Made by a program: the position numbers and the translations under genes. The notes below the pieces were generated by a model. It made no database searches. It was not told the origin of the DNA and worked only from the letters and a program-made list of their open reading frames with translations. DNA of 64,000 bases from Notospermus geniculatus (taxonomy: Eukaryota; Nemertea; Pilidiophora; Heteronemertea; Lineidae): the NCBI GenBank assembly GCA_002633025.1, contig NMRB01000026.1, positions 573,090 to 637,089 on the forward strand. The letters run 5' to 3'. Below are positions 22,879 through 34,596 of the stretch, in pieces (position 1 is the stretch's first letter; each line of letters opens with the position of its first letter).

Positions 22879-22948
22879 AATGAAACCAGTGGCGGGGATT
22901 CCCTCTTTCTATTTGCAATCGGCGGGAATCCCCACCACTGGTTTCATT
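22879..22948. mobile_element. Short MITE-like hairpin, 70 bp
   Basis: The two 25-bp arms beginning AATGAAACCAGTGG differ at one position and enclose about 20 bp. Confidence 0.65.
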
Positions 22949-24472
22949 CAAAATTCATTGACGATTTCCCGCCGGGGAGGGTCAAATTTTTCCTATCTTT
23001 TTTGGAAAGATTCAGGGTCTCTTGGGCTTGTGGAGACATTGTAGGCCTATAGATAGACCTGCTGCTAAGTTTACTCTTTCCGTGTCATCCTACAAAATGA
23101 CGCAAGTTCACGGCGTCAAAAATTAACAATGCGCACTTTTGACGCTACGGTCGTCAACAACAATACTCTTGCGTCATGACGTCAAACTTTGACGTCGACC
23201 CGTTGTACGCCAAGCGAGCTATAGAGGAACTTCACGTGACGTCATCATTGACGTCATAATTCGCACGTCAGCCATGTTGGACGTCATTTGGAGCTACGAA
23301 TGCGTTGGGCGTGACGTCCAACATGGCGGCCAATCTGGTCCCGCGAGATTTCATTCGAGACTTGGATTTTATGAATGAAATCTCTGGAACATTTGGCTGA
23401 CATCTTGGATTGACCATTCTCATGTAAATATGTACAATTTGATATCATTAATGTAATGATGAGGTCCGATAATTAAGGGTGAATTGCTGTGGGAGTTACA
23501 TATTGGGAATATAAGCTGCATTAAAACACAAGAGGCCAAAAAACAAGCTTGAGAACTACGCTTTCTGGNTAGGCCTACAGCATGACAGGGTCCGCCGTGC
23601 CAGTGTCAGTGAGCCTATTCGGTGAAAAAAGCAATGCCTATTGCCTAGGTCTAGATCTATTCATTCGGTGGTCCAGGCGTGGTCCCGTCCTGATTCCAAG
23701 CTCGCAATAAATGACGATATCGTATGTGATCAAGCCAAGAAGGCCTCCCATCACGGTTCCGGGATTCGATGAATAGTCTCAGCCAAATCCAGTTTTGGAT
23801 TCGGTGAATGTCGTTTTGCATGGAAAGAGGATTTCGTTAGAAAGTCTTCGGCTTCAACGAAACATGTGTAAAGATAAGTGTCGTCGTGATGAACATTGAA
23901 AGGACCACAGACACAGTAGGCTATTGCCACTTTTTGTCGACAGCCGGCGCCACCGGGGTTATTTCATCATAGCACTGCCATTTGCCCCAGTTGGAGATGA
24001 TTACAGTAGGCCTAGGCCTACAATGCATACGTGGATACCCTAGGAATGAGAATCACCATACATGGGGTGAGCTTGATAAGCGGTAGTTGACAACATTGTC
24101 AATAGAGGTTAGCGCAGGATAGGGAATGAATACAGTGCGCCTTTAAAGGTGTGCATGAGAGAAAAATCAAGTTTACTGGGAACGAGGTTTATTATGATCA
24201 TTTCAGTAAAACTCTGGGACTAGGACCTTGTTGCCAGGGGGATGGATGCCTGACATGGATCTTCCGATGAGGCCTATGGTCACGTGCCTGCTATGACCAA
24301 TCAGGTCAGTGCATCGGTCGGCCATCGTTGCCACAGCGTGAGGATAGACAACGCTAACGGCGTCTTTATTTCAATACTGTCAGTTTTATTTTCAAACCAT
24401 CCCATGCAAATACCGGCCCAACATATTGTCCAGAAAGCAATTTTTAACTTATCTGCTTTCAAAAATTTTGCA
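22949..24472. other. Non-coding interval between the two genes
   Basis: I see no gene. An inverted repeat around GCCATGTTGGACGTCA lies near 23270-23328, and TGACGTCA-type words are frequent at 23100-23330. A lone N lies at 23569. The 3' end of the GalNAc-transferase-like transcript lies within 24360-24472. Confidence 0.55.
24365..24390 (-). terminator. Two polyadenylation signals for the GalNAc-transferase-like gene
   Basis: AATAAA occurs on the minus strand at 24390-24385 and 24370-24365, about 85-110 bp beyond the stop codon. Their position and strand suit the gene just upstream. Confidence 0.5.
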
Positions 24473-26140
24473 TCAATTCAGTTGAACGAATTTCCATATT
24501 TGTTCTTTTTTCTTTGGCACACACGTTTCAGCCCTGACCCTTTCTCCAACCTCCGTGGCACACAAGTGTTTTACCCTATTCACTCTCACCAACAACTGAC
24601 CTGCTGACGTCAGAACCCAGAGGGCAGGCGGGGACGTTTCATCATATACCTGCTGCACCATATTTTTATCTGCATCAATGTGAAGGAATAGACCAAGAGT
24701 TATGAGTCTCCCGTCCGTCAACAACTGAAAAAGCATGTAAGGTTTATGAATCCCGGGTAGGCATTGGGCTAGTAATATCTGTCTGTCAGGGCCTAGCGTG
24801 GCGCACCGACCGGCGTGACTCACAAGATGGCCGTAGTTGACAGCAGAGGCATGCGGCAGTGATATACTCATTGGGACATTCTCACTATACCAATAGAAAG
24901 ATTTGCATTTCATTTCTTGAAATGTCTTCCGTTTTTCGATTATTTTGTACATTTTGGTTTGTGAGGGTTGGTTAGAGTCGCTCTTTACAAGCATTTTTTT
25001 GTACCAGTCCAGCCACAACTCTGATATGATGATCATGTTTATCGTGTTTGTGATTTTCTGGGGATCGTAAAAAAAGTGAATCCCTATTCTTGAGCACGGA
25101 ACGATCTTTATGGAACCGCCGCAGAGCCAAGTCTTGAATGATAATTCCACATTTTCGCCGCCGCCATCTTCAAGTTGGTCCTCGAAATATCCCAGCGATT
25201 TGAAAAATGATTTCTTCACAGCAAATACGTGACCTCGTAACGCGGGTGATTGCAGTGACGTCAGACCGTCAGAATCCCAAGATGCTGGCAATTTTTCTAT
25301 CAGTACCGTGGATAGACCCCAGGAAATTCCGGTTCCAAACCGAGGCACCGCGCTCCCAGAACTGACGTTTTCATCATAAGGAAAAAACAAAGGTGACGCC
25401 ACTGTCTTCCGGTCCTTTTCCAACTCGACCAACAGCGGCTGCAACCATCCCTTGGTCCACATGACGTCACCATCTGCGAAAACCAAAATCGACCCAAACG
25501 CCATCTTTGCCGCTTTTATTTTGGCACACAAAACACTGTTGTTACTGTGAAATTGTCTAATTCTGCTTTGGTCCACGAAATTTAGCGCACGAAATGAAGT
25601 GAATCTGGTGTCTTTCCGAAGGTACTGCAAGTTCAAACCACCGTGAATTACGAAGATTTCCTTGATTACAACCAAGGATGTGGCTGCCTCAATTTTCAGT
25701 AAGTATTCCTCAATATCATCATAATCCTTTCGGTGCATGTCCAGAATTAGACTGGTATGAGGTGGCTGTGTCCCGAAGTTTCTCATGCGACACGTCAGGG
25801 GGCGCAGGTCGACGACTTCCGGTTCCGGTTTCGTCGTCTGCGTGTCATTAGAAACAGGACCTATCCACCTTTCATTGAGTTCGTGTAATTCGTGGAAGAC
25901 GTCCCGTAGGTTTCTCTTCTCCTCCTCGAGAATGCGCAGATCGAAGTCGGACACCATTTCCGCTACGTCATTTCCGTTTGACCGCCATTGTCCGTATCTA
26001 ATGACGACCAGGACCAAGAGCCACGTGACGAGGAGAAAAACAACGAGAATCAATTTTCCAAAATAACATCTCGGGACGATCGCCATTTCTCTGGCGAAAG
26101 AGGATCGTCTGCTCATGTTGATATCCGAGGAAGCTTTCAT
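24473..26140 (-). CDS. Polypeptide N-acetylgalactosaminyltransferase-like protein, intronless, 555 aa
   Basis: The frame is open from ATG (26140) to TGA (24473). It has a type II layout: a short basic N-terminus, a membrane segment at about residues 28-48 (LILVVFLLVTWLLVLVVI), a stem, a GT27-type catalytic region and a C-terminal ricin-type lectin domain with a closing QIW. The strongest family signature is SPALRGHVFAVKKSFF followed by GGGENVELSFKTWLCGGS and IVPCSRIG, as in animal GALNTs, which start mucin-type O-glycosylation in the Golgi. Departures from the family: the D-x-H metal motif reads D223-G-D225, WGGEN reads GGGEN, and HVFR reads IHFF. The enzyme may be altered or inactive. Most animal GALNT genes have many introns, so this could be a retrocopy. 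Later in-frame Met codons are possible starts, but the first one includes the full basic N-terminus. Confidence 0.85.
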   Translation of the reverse strand: MKASSDINMSRRSSFAREMAIVPRCYFGKLILVVFLLVTWLLVLVVIRYGQWRSNGNDVAEMVSDFDLRILEEEKRNLRDVFHELHELNERWIGPVSNDTQTTKPEPEVVDLRPLTCRMRNFGTQPPHTSLILDMHRKDYDDIEEYLLKIEAATSLVVIKEIFVIHGGLNLQYLRKDTRFTSFRALNFVDQSRIRQFHSNNSVLCAKIKAAKMAFGSILVFADGDVMWTKGWLQPLLVELEKDRKTVASPLFFPYDENVSSGSAVPRFGTGISWGLSTVLIEKLPASWDSDGLTSLQSPALRGHVFAVKKSFFKSLGYFEDQLEDGGGENVELSFKTWLCGGSIKIVPCSRIGIHFFYDPQKITNTINMIIISELWLDWYKKMLVKSDSNQPSQTKMYKIIEKRKTFQEMKCKSFYWYSENVPMSISLPHASAVNYGHLVSHAGRCATLGPDRQILLAQCLPGIHKPYMLFQLLTDGRLITLGLFLHIDADKNMVQQVYDETSPPALWVLTSAGQLLVRVNRVKHLCATEVGERVRAETCVPKKKEQIWKFVQLN

Positions 26141-27900
26141 GGGAATTCTTCTGGAGAAGATCCAACTAAAAGATCAGGTAACACAGCAGGATCGCTGACA
26201 AACTCGATTTCACACCGATGGCCCTTTCTACCTGTCTGCAGACGAGGACTCCGAGCAGACGACTTCTGTTGACGCGTGAAGTCAGTCCAAAGGCAGACGA
26301 ACAATGTTTTGTATATCCGTCACTTCGCTTTTGTTGGAGAAAAGTATCGAACATCCTTCCCAACCCGCCGAGTCGAATCCTCAACACTGCTGATTTCTTT
26401 ACTCTATTTTTTACCACGACTAACCAGTTCCTCCGATTAAAGAAAACCTCCAGACCCACGGTGGGTAACATGCAGCTTCTGCAAGTAGGCGTATTCCTAT
26501 TCAATACTGCCACTGCACTTCGTTGGCAACACGTTACCAATGTTATGTTTGAAACGAAAAGTGCGAACCACTGTCCTGAGTGAACGACAAAAGGTGACAC
26601 AACAACCAGGTGTGAAAGACAGCCAGACGCTTAGTTACTACTATTCATTATAGGTGGCGTATCGACAGCTTGAGCTGCTGCCTGTCCTCAAGCCAAAGCG
26701 GTACGATGACAAAGGAGTCCAGTATATTCCCTGGGTCTCCTCAAGTCCGTTTTTGTGATGACCTTGACCGGTCATTCATTACACGTCTCTAGTCAGGATG
26801 CCATCACGAGCAATCTTGCATGAGCACAGATTTACAAGTCGAGTATCCAGAATTCTGGGGGATTACGCAGCAATGACACTGAGAAAGTCATCCTCAGGTT
26901 GTCAGGGATCTGAACGCTTCAATCACCGATGAAGTAGGGCAGCAACTGGGGGGTAGCGAGTGCTACGAACCCCTGATAATATCAAGATGATCCAGAAATC
27001 CACTCAGCGTATCTGTCTACAACAAGAGCGGTGCATTACCAGCCCGCCGGAACTCTCCACCCAACCCTGCCAATATCAGCATCGCTCGCTGCGTCTTCTT
27101 TCCAACCGACGCGTAACGGCCGATCACTGGACATGACATTTGTTCAATAAACCCCACTCGGCCAGAGATTTGAACAATAATAGAAGTAACACCATTTATA
27201 GATTTGTTAACTGTGAAAAGCTGCCTCTGTGAAGGCGATGTGTTGACTGTCATACTTGACATCTCAAGAATGATTAGAAATCTGCTTCGCGCAAATATGG
27301 CCGTGCAAACATCGTGCAGACTAAGAGAGTTCCTGTCGCCAGCTACCACTGACGCGGTTTGGTATCAAACAGGCTCCGGTCAACAGGTGGAGCGACAAAC
27401 CTCTCTGGAACCTTGGATGATCACTGAGGATCCGAAAGAAGACGTGATGCGCAGGATACCCGCTAGCAACCTCCTGCCCATGTCCAACTTGACTACTTCG
27501 GTCGTCAATACTATTTTATTGGCTCTGCTGTGGAGATAGGTCCCGCTACGTTGCACATCTCAATACTACTCTACCCGCGGATATGATACCAGGGTGTTGG
27601 GTCAAATGGTTGGCCCCACAGGACCCTTAAAACCCTAACACAAGGCTAGCAACCACTCATGGTTGGAGGGTGTCGGATTCGTACTCGTACCCACACCTGA
27701 ACCTCTGCTTTCCATCGCAGGATTGACCACACTGAAGGAGACAGTGAATAACAAAGCCCCACACTTCAGCTGATAGAACCCCATCACTCTACTGCCACAG
27801 AGCGCTAAAGGAGATAAAGACCTCGCCTGAATAGATCTTCAACGAAGATTCTGGAGTGTCGCGAATTCACGGTGGATTTATTCTGCCATGCAGCCGACTT
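26141..27900. other. Non-coding region upstream of the GalNAc-transferase-like gene
   Basis: It should hold the promoter and 5' UTR of the minus-strand gene ending at 26140. Open frames of up to 144 codons have no recognisable domain. I see no clear TATA box or transposon here. Confidence 0.5.
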
Positions 27901-28322
27901 TACTCCGGGGAAACTCGGGCTTCTCCGAGGAGACTCCCAGGGCTTCACTGAGGAGTCTCGGGCTTCACTGAGGACACTCGGGCTTCACTGAGTCTCGGGC
28001 TGGCGCTGAGAAGACTCGGGCTTCACCGATGAGACTCGGGCTTCACTGAGAGAAGACTCGGGCTTCACTGAGGAGACTCGGGCTTCACTGAGGAGACGCG
28101 AGCTTCACCGAGGAGATGCGGGCTTCACCGAGGAGACTCGGACTTCACTGAGGAGACTCGGGCTTCACTGAGGAGACGCGAGCTTCACTGAGGAGATGCG
28201 GGCTTCACCGAGGAGTCTCGGGCTTCACTGAGACGACTCGGGTTTCACCGAGGAGGCTAGAACTTCACTGAGGAGACCCGGGCTTCACTGAGGTCACTCG
28301 TGAACTTCACTGAGGAGACTCC
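27895..28322. repeat. Minisatellite with 20-bp unit, about 20 copies
   Basis: The unit CGGGCTTCACTGAGGAGACT recurs in tandem with point changes and a few unit-length shifts. Because the period is 20 bp it cannot encode a constant peptide repeat. Confidence 0.9.
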
Positions 28323-28595
28323 ATCGTTTAGAGACGTCCTTTAGTACGTAGAGCAGACAATAAACTGCACATTAGATGAGTGAATGCTACATGATGTAGA
28401 ATTAGATTAGCCGTGTTCATCTAGCGGTTTATTGACGATCACTTTGTAGTATTAGATGGGATGGGGTGATTAATGGTCATAATTGGTGCAAGCCCTCGCT
28501 GAAAACGACATCTGGCTGGATTATCAAGCCCGACAGATGGCGCTGCTGAGAACTGGCACCTCATAAAATTATCTTATCTTATCTTACCTCATCCA

Positions 28596-28664
28596 TAGGC
28601 TGGTTCCCGTCTTTGCCGCGCCGCGCTCGCGGGAGTGCAGTGGCAAAGACGGGAACCAGTCTGG
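28596..28664. mobile_element. Hairpin element, 'ctggttcccgtctttgcc' family, copy 1
   Basis: Perfect 18-bp arms CTGGTTCCCGTCTTTGCC (28600-28617) and the complement (28642-28659) enclose a GC-rich loop. Related units lie at 28854-28909 and 28939-29008, with half copies near 30115, 31586 and 35078. Confidence 0.75.
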
Positions 28665-28853
28665 GAGTCATCAATCGTCTCTGATCTTGGAATGAGCAGA
28701 ATTCACTGAAGTAGAACATGTGATTTCCCGAGGGATCTTCATCAGTCACAAATAACACTTACTTGTATTCCACCCCACATGGAGTTGATCGGTGGGGATC
28801 GTAAATGTTCAAGTTAGACAAATCTTCCAAATCATCTGGACCACGCAGCGGTG

Positions 28854-28909
28854 TAGACTGGTCCCCTATCCTCGAGCTCCTCGGGCTCGAGGACAGAGAA
28901 CCAGTCTAG
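28854..28909. mobile_element. Hairpin element, 'tagactggt' family, copy 2
   Basis: TAGACTGGT…CTCGAGC pairs with GCTCGAG…ACCAGTCTA. The ends match the family, but the stem is diverged from copies 1 and 3. Confidence 0.65.
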
Positions 28910-28938
28910 CAGCGGTGTTGGTCTGATTTTGTTTTTTT

Positions 28939-29008
28939 CCTAGACTGGTTCCCGTATTTGCCGCGGCGCTCGGGCAGGGTGGGCGGCAAAGACGGGAACC
29001 GGTCTAGG
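28939..29008. mobile_element. Hairpin element, 'tagactggttccc' family, copy 3
   Basis: The 26-bp arms start CCTAGACTGGTTCCCGT and differ at about two positions. The GC-rich loop is like copy 1. Confidence 0.75.
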
Positions 29009-29009
29009 A

Positions 29010-30515
29010 AAAAAGCGCTCAGTGTGATAGCGGATCTACGTAAAGAGGCAGGCCTAATTGCCAATTCCAGTCTAAAGGCGCTGACGGTTTCTACCACCAT
29101 CCATCATTCGGTTCTCTTCAAATACTCCACGACGAAACTAAAAAATTCCGGGTGTTGCTTCGTAAAGAATCTAATAATGATAAGACTGGCGCTGAACTAT
29201 CGTTAAACAGGGAGGGCCGCTTTGTTCTTCGTCAAAAGAACATCAATCATGTGGCAAAACGAGGTCCCGGAACGAGGTGTTCTGTAAAGGACCGACGGTC
29301 CGTATCAGATGGCTAATTTGACAACGAAATGGGGAACACAGTCTCCTAGTGGGCCTCGTAATGAAGCGGGTGATTATTACTGTCTGAGTCTGTCCTACTG
29401 TGACAACAGCTACAGAATGAGGAACCGGCAGAACGGGAACTACCGCTACTGGGAGGCGCTGTGAATGTTTGTACCTTTTTCGACGTCTCAGTCCGTGTTG
29501 CACTGCGTCAAGGACATCGTGACGCGACGACATCGCGTTGATTTGCTCTGCTTTTGACGTCTTCGCTACAACCGCTCGCAGCGCCGCCCTGTCGGGATAA
29601 CAGGTTGTGCGGGTTCCTCATTGGCAACTCCCTCGTTGTGTCTTGGTCTCCTTTATTCTGGTCAGCAATCGTTGTGCATGATTTGAACACAATAGAAGGG
29701 GAACACCCACAGGTGGTAAACATTCAAAAACGCTACCCCGGTATGAACAGCTCCTTTAAGGAAGCACGGTGGCCGGGCTGTCATTGAATTGTCTAATCCG
29801 GTGGCACTTCAGTCGTATTAGCAAACATTATTGTGTTTATCTCCAGGTACGATCGGAATTGATCACGGCTAATGGCATCCGACAGGGAAAGGATTACCCT
29901 ACCTAATGACAACATTTGTCATCTGGGTGAAGCAACCAACTGCTGGCTTCAGGATGTCCCCTTCACAATGCAAACGTGTCACTTGTGGATTAAGGTGTTG
30001 CTTACCTTGTTTTGATGGGGAACTCGTCACGTAGGCCTATCTGCCTGCGGGGGATTAAAAACATTATTCCGTTACGTGTACCCATCCCTACCATGCCCGA
30101 AAAGACGAAACAGGAGCGCCGCGGCAAAGACGGCAACCAGTCTAGAAACTTTCTACTTTATCGCGGACCCTAAAGACGTCTTCCATGTTTGCACGAGCCT
30201 TTCGCGCACTGTGTAGTTTGTAACCAGGAGCATACTAGTCCCCACTGAAAAATTTACAACAAGCTGCCAAACTTGTTTAAAACTTACTGCTACACACCCA
30301 CAGGCATTACAAAGGAATATTTCCCTGATACCTGAAGAAGCGTGGGCAGGGAAACAATCGCCGATCCGTGTTCTCGATCACATGACATGGCCGTTCCCTA
30401 CACGGATAAAATAAAGTTGTTTCTAATGTTACAGAGAATCAAGCTGAAACGTTTTCTTGCCGCCCTCAAAGTTCGTTTCGTTTGTCGGATGCAATTCTTC
30501 CAACGGCAACGGCAA
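29010..30515. other. Non-coding stretch
   Basis: No supported gene. A half copy of the 'tagactggt' hairpin (GGCAAAGACGGCAACCAGTCTAG) lies near 30123-30147. Otherwise I recognise nothing. Confidence 0.45.
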
Positions 30516-30728
30516 CGCCATCTTAGCCTTTGCTGGACTGTCCTTTCCGGTCATATGACCTTCGGGGAACTGTAATAAGAGCGCGAGCTTGGAAGAGTCT
30601 GGTTGCGCGAGACTAATTTCCTGCGCGCGCATTTATCTGGTAGGCAGACCAGCTCGTGTGATTGGGCCAAACTACGAATTGCCTACCAAAGTCATTTGCA
30701 TATGAAAGCCCTAGCAACCAAGATGGCG
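30516..30728. mobile_element. TIR element, 'cgccatcttgg' family, copy 1
   Basis: The left end CGCCATCTTAG (30516) and right end CCAAGATGGCG (30718-30728) flank inner arms around ATCTGGTAGGCA and TTGCCTACCA. The same plan is seen at 40581-40721 and 48785-48922. Confidence 0.6.
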
Positions 30729-32340
30729 GAGGGTCATTGAAACGATGAATCTTGCCGAGTGAAAAAAAACTGCGGATGATGGGCTGGGAGATACTCGTGG
30801 AAGATTCTGCGGCGAGATACCAGATCTTCATTACACTTGTCATTCACCCGGGAAATCTCGCGCAGTTGATAAGCCCCCATCTCTGCTGGCTAACTGGAAT
30901 TCATAATTGGTTTTCGCCATGTCACTTCAACTGTCACTGACACCGGTTCTCAACACGTCTGATCTTTATTCTAACAAGTGGGTGAACCATCGATTTTCTT
31001 CCCAGTCAACCTCATCCATCATGTACCTGTCCATTTGGCTACATGCCTCATCAGATGCAGACATCCTCGAGAAGTTGCCTGCTCGCCCTTTCATGTCGGT
31101 TTGATTGGATCAGTCATTGAGAATCTATGACGTCATCACTCAGGCGAAGATCCCCTTGATCAGCCAATCGGCCGATGCAGCTAACATCGGCGGAATTCGC
31201 CCGCCAAACGACTGTGCCAAATCGAAGAATGCCGGTGACCGTCGTTGACGGCGAAGCGACGTCGTACAATCGAAGTGAAACCCCGCCTTTAATGTGTTTG
31301 GGTTACTCTCTCAGATAATCTAACCCTCAGGGCCGAAGTACTTCTCATCTAACTAGCGGTGCAAATTGACTCAGCAGCTGTAGAGACCGGTGAAAATTAG
31401 CTTCCAGGTTAGTGCGGAAATCATGAAGTTATCAAGAGCTAATCATCCGCACCGAGTGAGGTTATTGACCAAATCTTACCGCGGGGAGTTGAGCGATTGG
31501 TTCTTACATGACTTCGTAGCCCTACGTGATGATATTTCTAGATCCCACTTCGGTGCTGTCGGAGTGGTGCTGCAGAATCATCGGCGTTAGACTGGTTCCC
31601 ATCTTTGGCACTCCGCTCCTGCAGCGCTACTGTCCGTTCCCGGGCGCGGCTCCAGGATTTGGGAAAAGAGGGGGCGCCCTGTGCTAGGAACATTGAAATT
31701 TGCGCCAAATTCCAGAATTTCACGGTTGATTTTACCAGATTTGTTGGCCAAAAGGGAGGCGCGCCTGCTCTGGATTCGCGCCTTTTTCCACCGCGGGACC
31801 ACTCCGGTCCACTCTCTATTCAGTTTTGGGATTGGCTGAATGCAACGTCAGTCTCGGGCCTGTTTCTGATTGGCTACGTCATCGAATATAATCCTAGCGG
31901 TGAGATGTGGAACCAATCTACCCTTACGATTGTTCAAAGTACAATTCCCCTGTTGATTGTACTGAAATTTAATTTGATACCCACAGACAACCATCCCCAG
32001 TTTCTCCGCATGATTGATCGCCGAGTTTGTTGTTACGGCTTAATTTTGCATCGATCTGATTGGCTAAGAATGTAAACATAACCTCGTAAATCCTGATCGA
32101 GGAAGATGTCGGATTGAGCTTATTACGGGCGTGATAAAATGTCTTGGTGTCGTATATCACCTCGTATATCTCCGAGGTGGATTATAACTCATCGCTGCAT
32201 TGATAGCAAAGTTGTATACACTTATTAAGACAGGAATTAAAACGGTGTTTCTCGACGATTTACGATTCAGTATCGACAAAGCAGTGATCTCGATTATGAG
32301 GTGCGTCTGAAACTTTCCCTGCAAAACTGAAAAGGCTGGG
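30729..32340. other. Non-coding stretch with half copies of hairpin elements
   Basis: A half copy of the 'tagactggttccc' hairpin lies at 31586-31608 and a half copy of the 'agattggttcca…cgctagg' hairpin near 31892-31920. The 156-codon frame at 31605-32075 has no recognisable content. Confidence 0.4.
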
Positions 32341-32351
32341 ATTGTTTGGGG

Positions 32352-32372
32352 CTTGGAGGAAATTCCTCCAAG
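32352..32372. repeat. 21-bp perfect palindrome related to the 20789-20825 hairpin
   Basis: CTTGGAGGAA-A-TTCCTCCAAG shares its outer arm CTTGGAGGAA with the 37-bp hairpin upstream of sacsin. TTTGGGG before it and TTTGGAG after it agree at six of seven positions, so a decayed target duplication is possible. Confidence 0.55.
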
Positions 32373-32734
32373 TTTGGAGTAAGTTCTTGTAATACCCTGT
32401 ATAGCCTACTACTCAATGTCGTCACCAGCGTTATGCCGGGGCGCTATGCCATCAAATAATATGGAAAAACAGAAATCTGCTGTCTCGGTTTTGAAAAGTA
32501 CCAGCATCCCGTGAAGGGTTTGCTAGTCATTCTTTAGACGAACTGCAGATGGCAGTCGGGTGCTCCACACTGGGGCGCATAGTTGTACGATCAGTTTAGA
32601 GATGGCGACACCATTCATCGGTCAGTGACAGGAAAACCTCAGATTGAATGTACATGTACGGGAGGAATGTACAGAAAAGCGCTCCTCTCCCTGTAATTTG
32701 TTCCCTCGGAGTTTGTAAGAACTCGACCAAGGTA

Positions 32735-32868
32735 GGGCAACGAACGGGAATCGAACCCGGATCGTGTAACTGGCGCCGAGGTTTTTCACTGACCCTTCCC
32801 CGCGTGGTGGCGCAGTAGTCAGACTCGTCATGGCAGAAGCCGCAGGTTCGATACCCAGTCGAATCGCC
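32735..32868. mobile_element. tRNA-derived (SINE-like) sequences, two B boxes in opposite directions
   Basis: On the plus strand TGGCGCAGTAG (32808-32818) and GGTTCGATACC (32845-32855) are A- and B-box-like at tRNA spacing. On the minus strand a second B box (GGTTCGATTCC) lies near 32741-32751. No complete cloverleaf can be drawn, so these look like SINE heads rather than working tRNA genes. Confidence 0.5.
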
Positions 32869-32869
32869 A

Positions 32870-33426
32870 CTTTGTGCTCCAAACTGACCTGAAAGGATCA
32901 AGTGATGTGCTGAATAATGAACTGCTCCTTAGTTCTCCAGAAAGATTTCTGGTGAGACTGGGTTATAATGTGAAGCTCCTTTGACAGCGTGCTGCAGTAA
33001 AAGTCGAGCCACACATTAGCTCATAAATTTTATGAGCGGAATGTCATTTGCCAGCAACAATTGGGCACTAAGACACCGGAGAGTTCACTCAACGAATCCC
33101 TCGCACCCACCCCGAGCATCCCCGAAGTGTTATCACATTCTACAACACGCACTCGCAGTTAATTTGATCACTCTGTCTTATTTGAAAAAAGTGTATTCAC
33201 CGCGGATAATGAAACTTGTTAAAACCTTGTTATCGTCGGGTTACATTGAGGTATCTCGTTCCTTCATCTGAGACCACCGGTGTAACCCTACAGTCAGGTG
33301 AGCGAAGTTGACAAGGCAGAAGATGATGGGGTTTAACCCTTGTTGCTATTGGTGCATCGAGATCAAAGCCATCCTCCCCTTCATTGGTTCATCCGTTCCG
33401 CCTGTCGTCCATGATCACGTAATCGT
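32870..33426. other. Non-coding stretch
   Basis: I see no gene or clear repeat here. Confidence 0.4.
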
Positions 33427-33615
33427 TAGTCTCGGTCATCCAGCCGCTGTTTCGAATCTGGGGATCTGTGTAGCACCACTGCGGAACATAACAGCTGGCT
33501 GCGCGAGACTATGTGGTCGTCCGGAATGCTAGTCTCGCGCAGCCAGCCGTTTTGTTCCGCCGCGTTGCTCCACCCAGATTCGCAACTAGCCTATACGGCT
33601 GGTTGACCGAGACTA
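33427..33615. mobile_element. Inverted dimer of the 'tagtctcgg' element
   Basis: Two units of about 90 bp stand head to head. Each begins or ends with TAGTCTCG and contains AGCCGCTGTTTCGAATCTG or its diverged complement. The inner junction GGCTGCGCGAGACTA … TAGTCTCGCGCAGCC is near perfect. Single units lie at 34503-34596 and about 35136-35219. Confidence 0.7.
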
Positions 33616-34502
33616 CCGTAAAGCTGCCGATGAAACGCGTTGACTGATTGAAAAATCCACTGACTCTGCTTTTGTTGAACAATCAGCGCTTTGGAAATAA
33701 TGACAGGCGCTGCCGATCTTAGTATTAAATCCTAGCGGCGAGATTTGGAACCAATCTAACTCTACCCGCAGTATTCTCCATGGAACTTTTATCCTGGGTA
33801 AAGGTTATTTGGTTGAAAGTCGTTACATCTCAGTTCCTCCGTGCGCTACCTTGCAGCCACCAATACGGAGATGTCTATTTTGTTGTAGCCAGTGACACAT
33901 ACGCACCATTCCCTTTTCATTACATTCCCAGCTTGCGAAGCAATCACCGAACACTTTAAAAAAGCATTACATTGTATTTATTAAATTCACTCATATCCCC
34001 GAATGAAAACTGCCACACGACTGCACATTAATAAACTGGTTTCACGCCCAGTAATGGACGTCGTTAATATCAGTTTCCCTGGGCGTGCGGAGCCAATGAG
34101 GCTAGCACGTCCCATGGCGTGCTGGCAACCGTCTGACTCGATTTGGCTACAAAATGAACAACGCTTTTGCTTGTGATCGATTCCACTGTCATTCTCTGCT
34201 CCAGAGCCCTGCACGCTGCCGCGAACCCTGTTGGGTCGTCTAAGATGTTCGATTGGCTATAGGCCATGTTAGATCAAATGAAGTGTTCTTCACGATTACC
34301 TCGTGCCTGAGAGGGTGTCTGTCTCTCTTCATGATCAGATGATGCATTGTAACGGGTGTTCCAGTGCTAACGATTATGAACAGCGGCAAGCATTAAACAG
34401 CTCCTATTGGACGCTTTTTCGTGATGGCGCCGATGGGTCAGGCATTCGCCAATCTCGTGTTTTGGCGGCGTGCGTGCAGCTCATGGCGTTCACTGCCACC
34501 GG
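33616..34502. other. Non-coding stretch
   Basis: A half copy of the 'cctagcgg…ccaatcta' hairpin lies at about 33731-33759. No gene is recognised; the 75- and 65-codon frames on the minus strand overlap each other and carry no domain. Confidence 0.4.
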
Positions 34503-34596
34503 TAGTCTCGGTCACCCAGCCGCTGTTTCGAATCTGGGAAACCAGTAAGTTTGTGCAGCAGTACTATGGAGCAAAACGGCTGGCTGCGCGAGACTA
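34503..34596 (+). mobile_element. Single 'tagtctcgg' element
   Basis: It starts TAGTCTCGGTCACCCAGCCG and ends GGCTGGCTGCGCGAGACTA, matching the left half of the dimer at 33427. Confidence 0.7.

Noticed and set aside
27895-28322. CRISPR-like array
   Set aside because: Units are contiguous with no spacers and the genome is eukaryotic; it is a minisatellite.
31605-32075. 156-codon plus-strand frame
   Set aside because: It crosses a hairpin remnant, has no domain and no likely start context.
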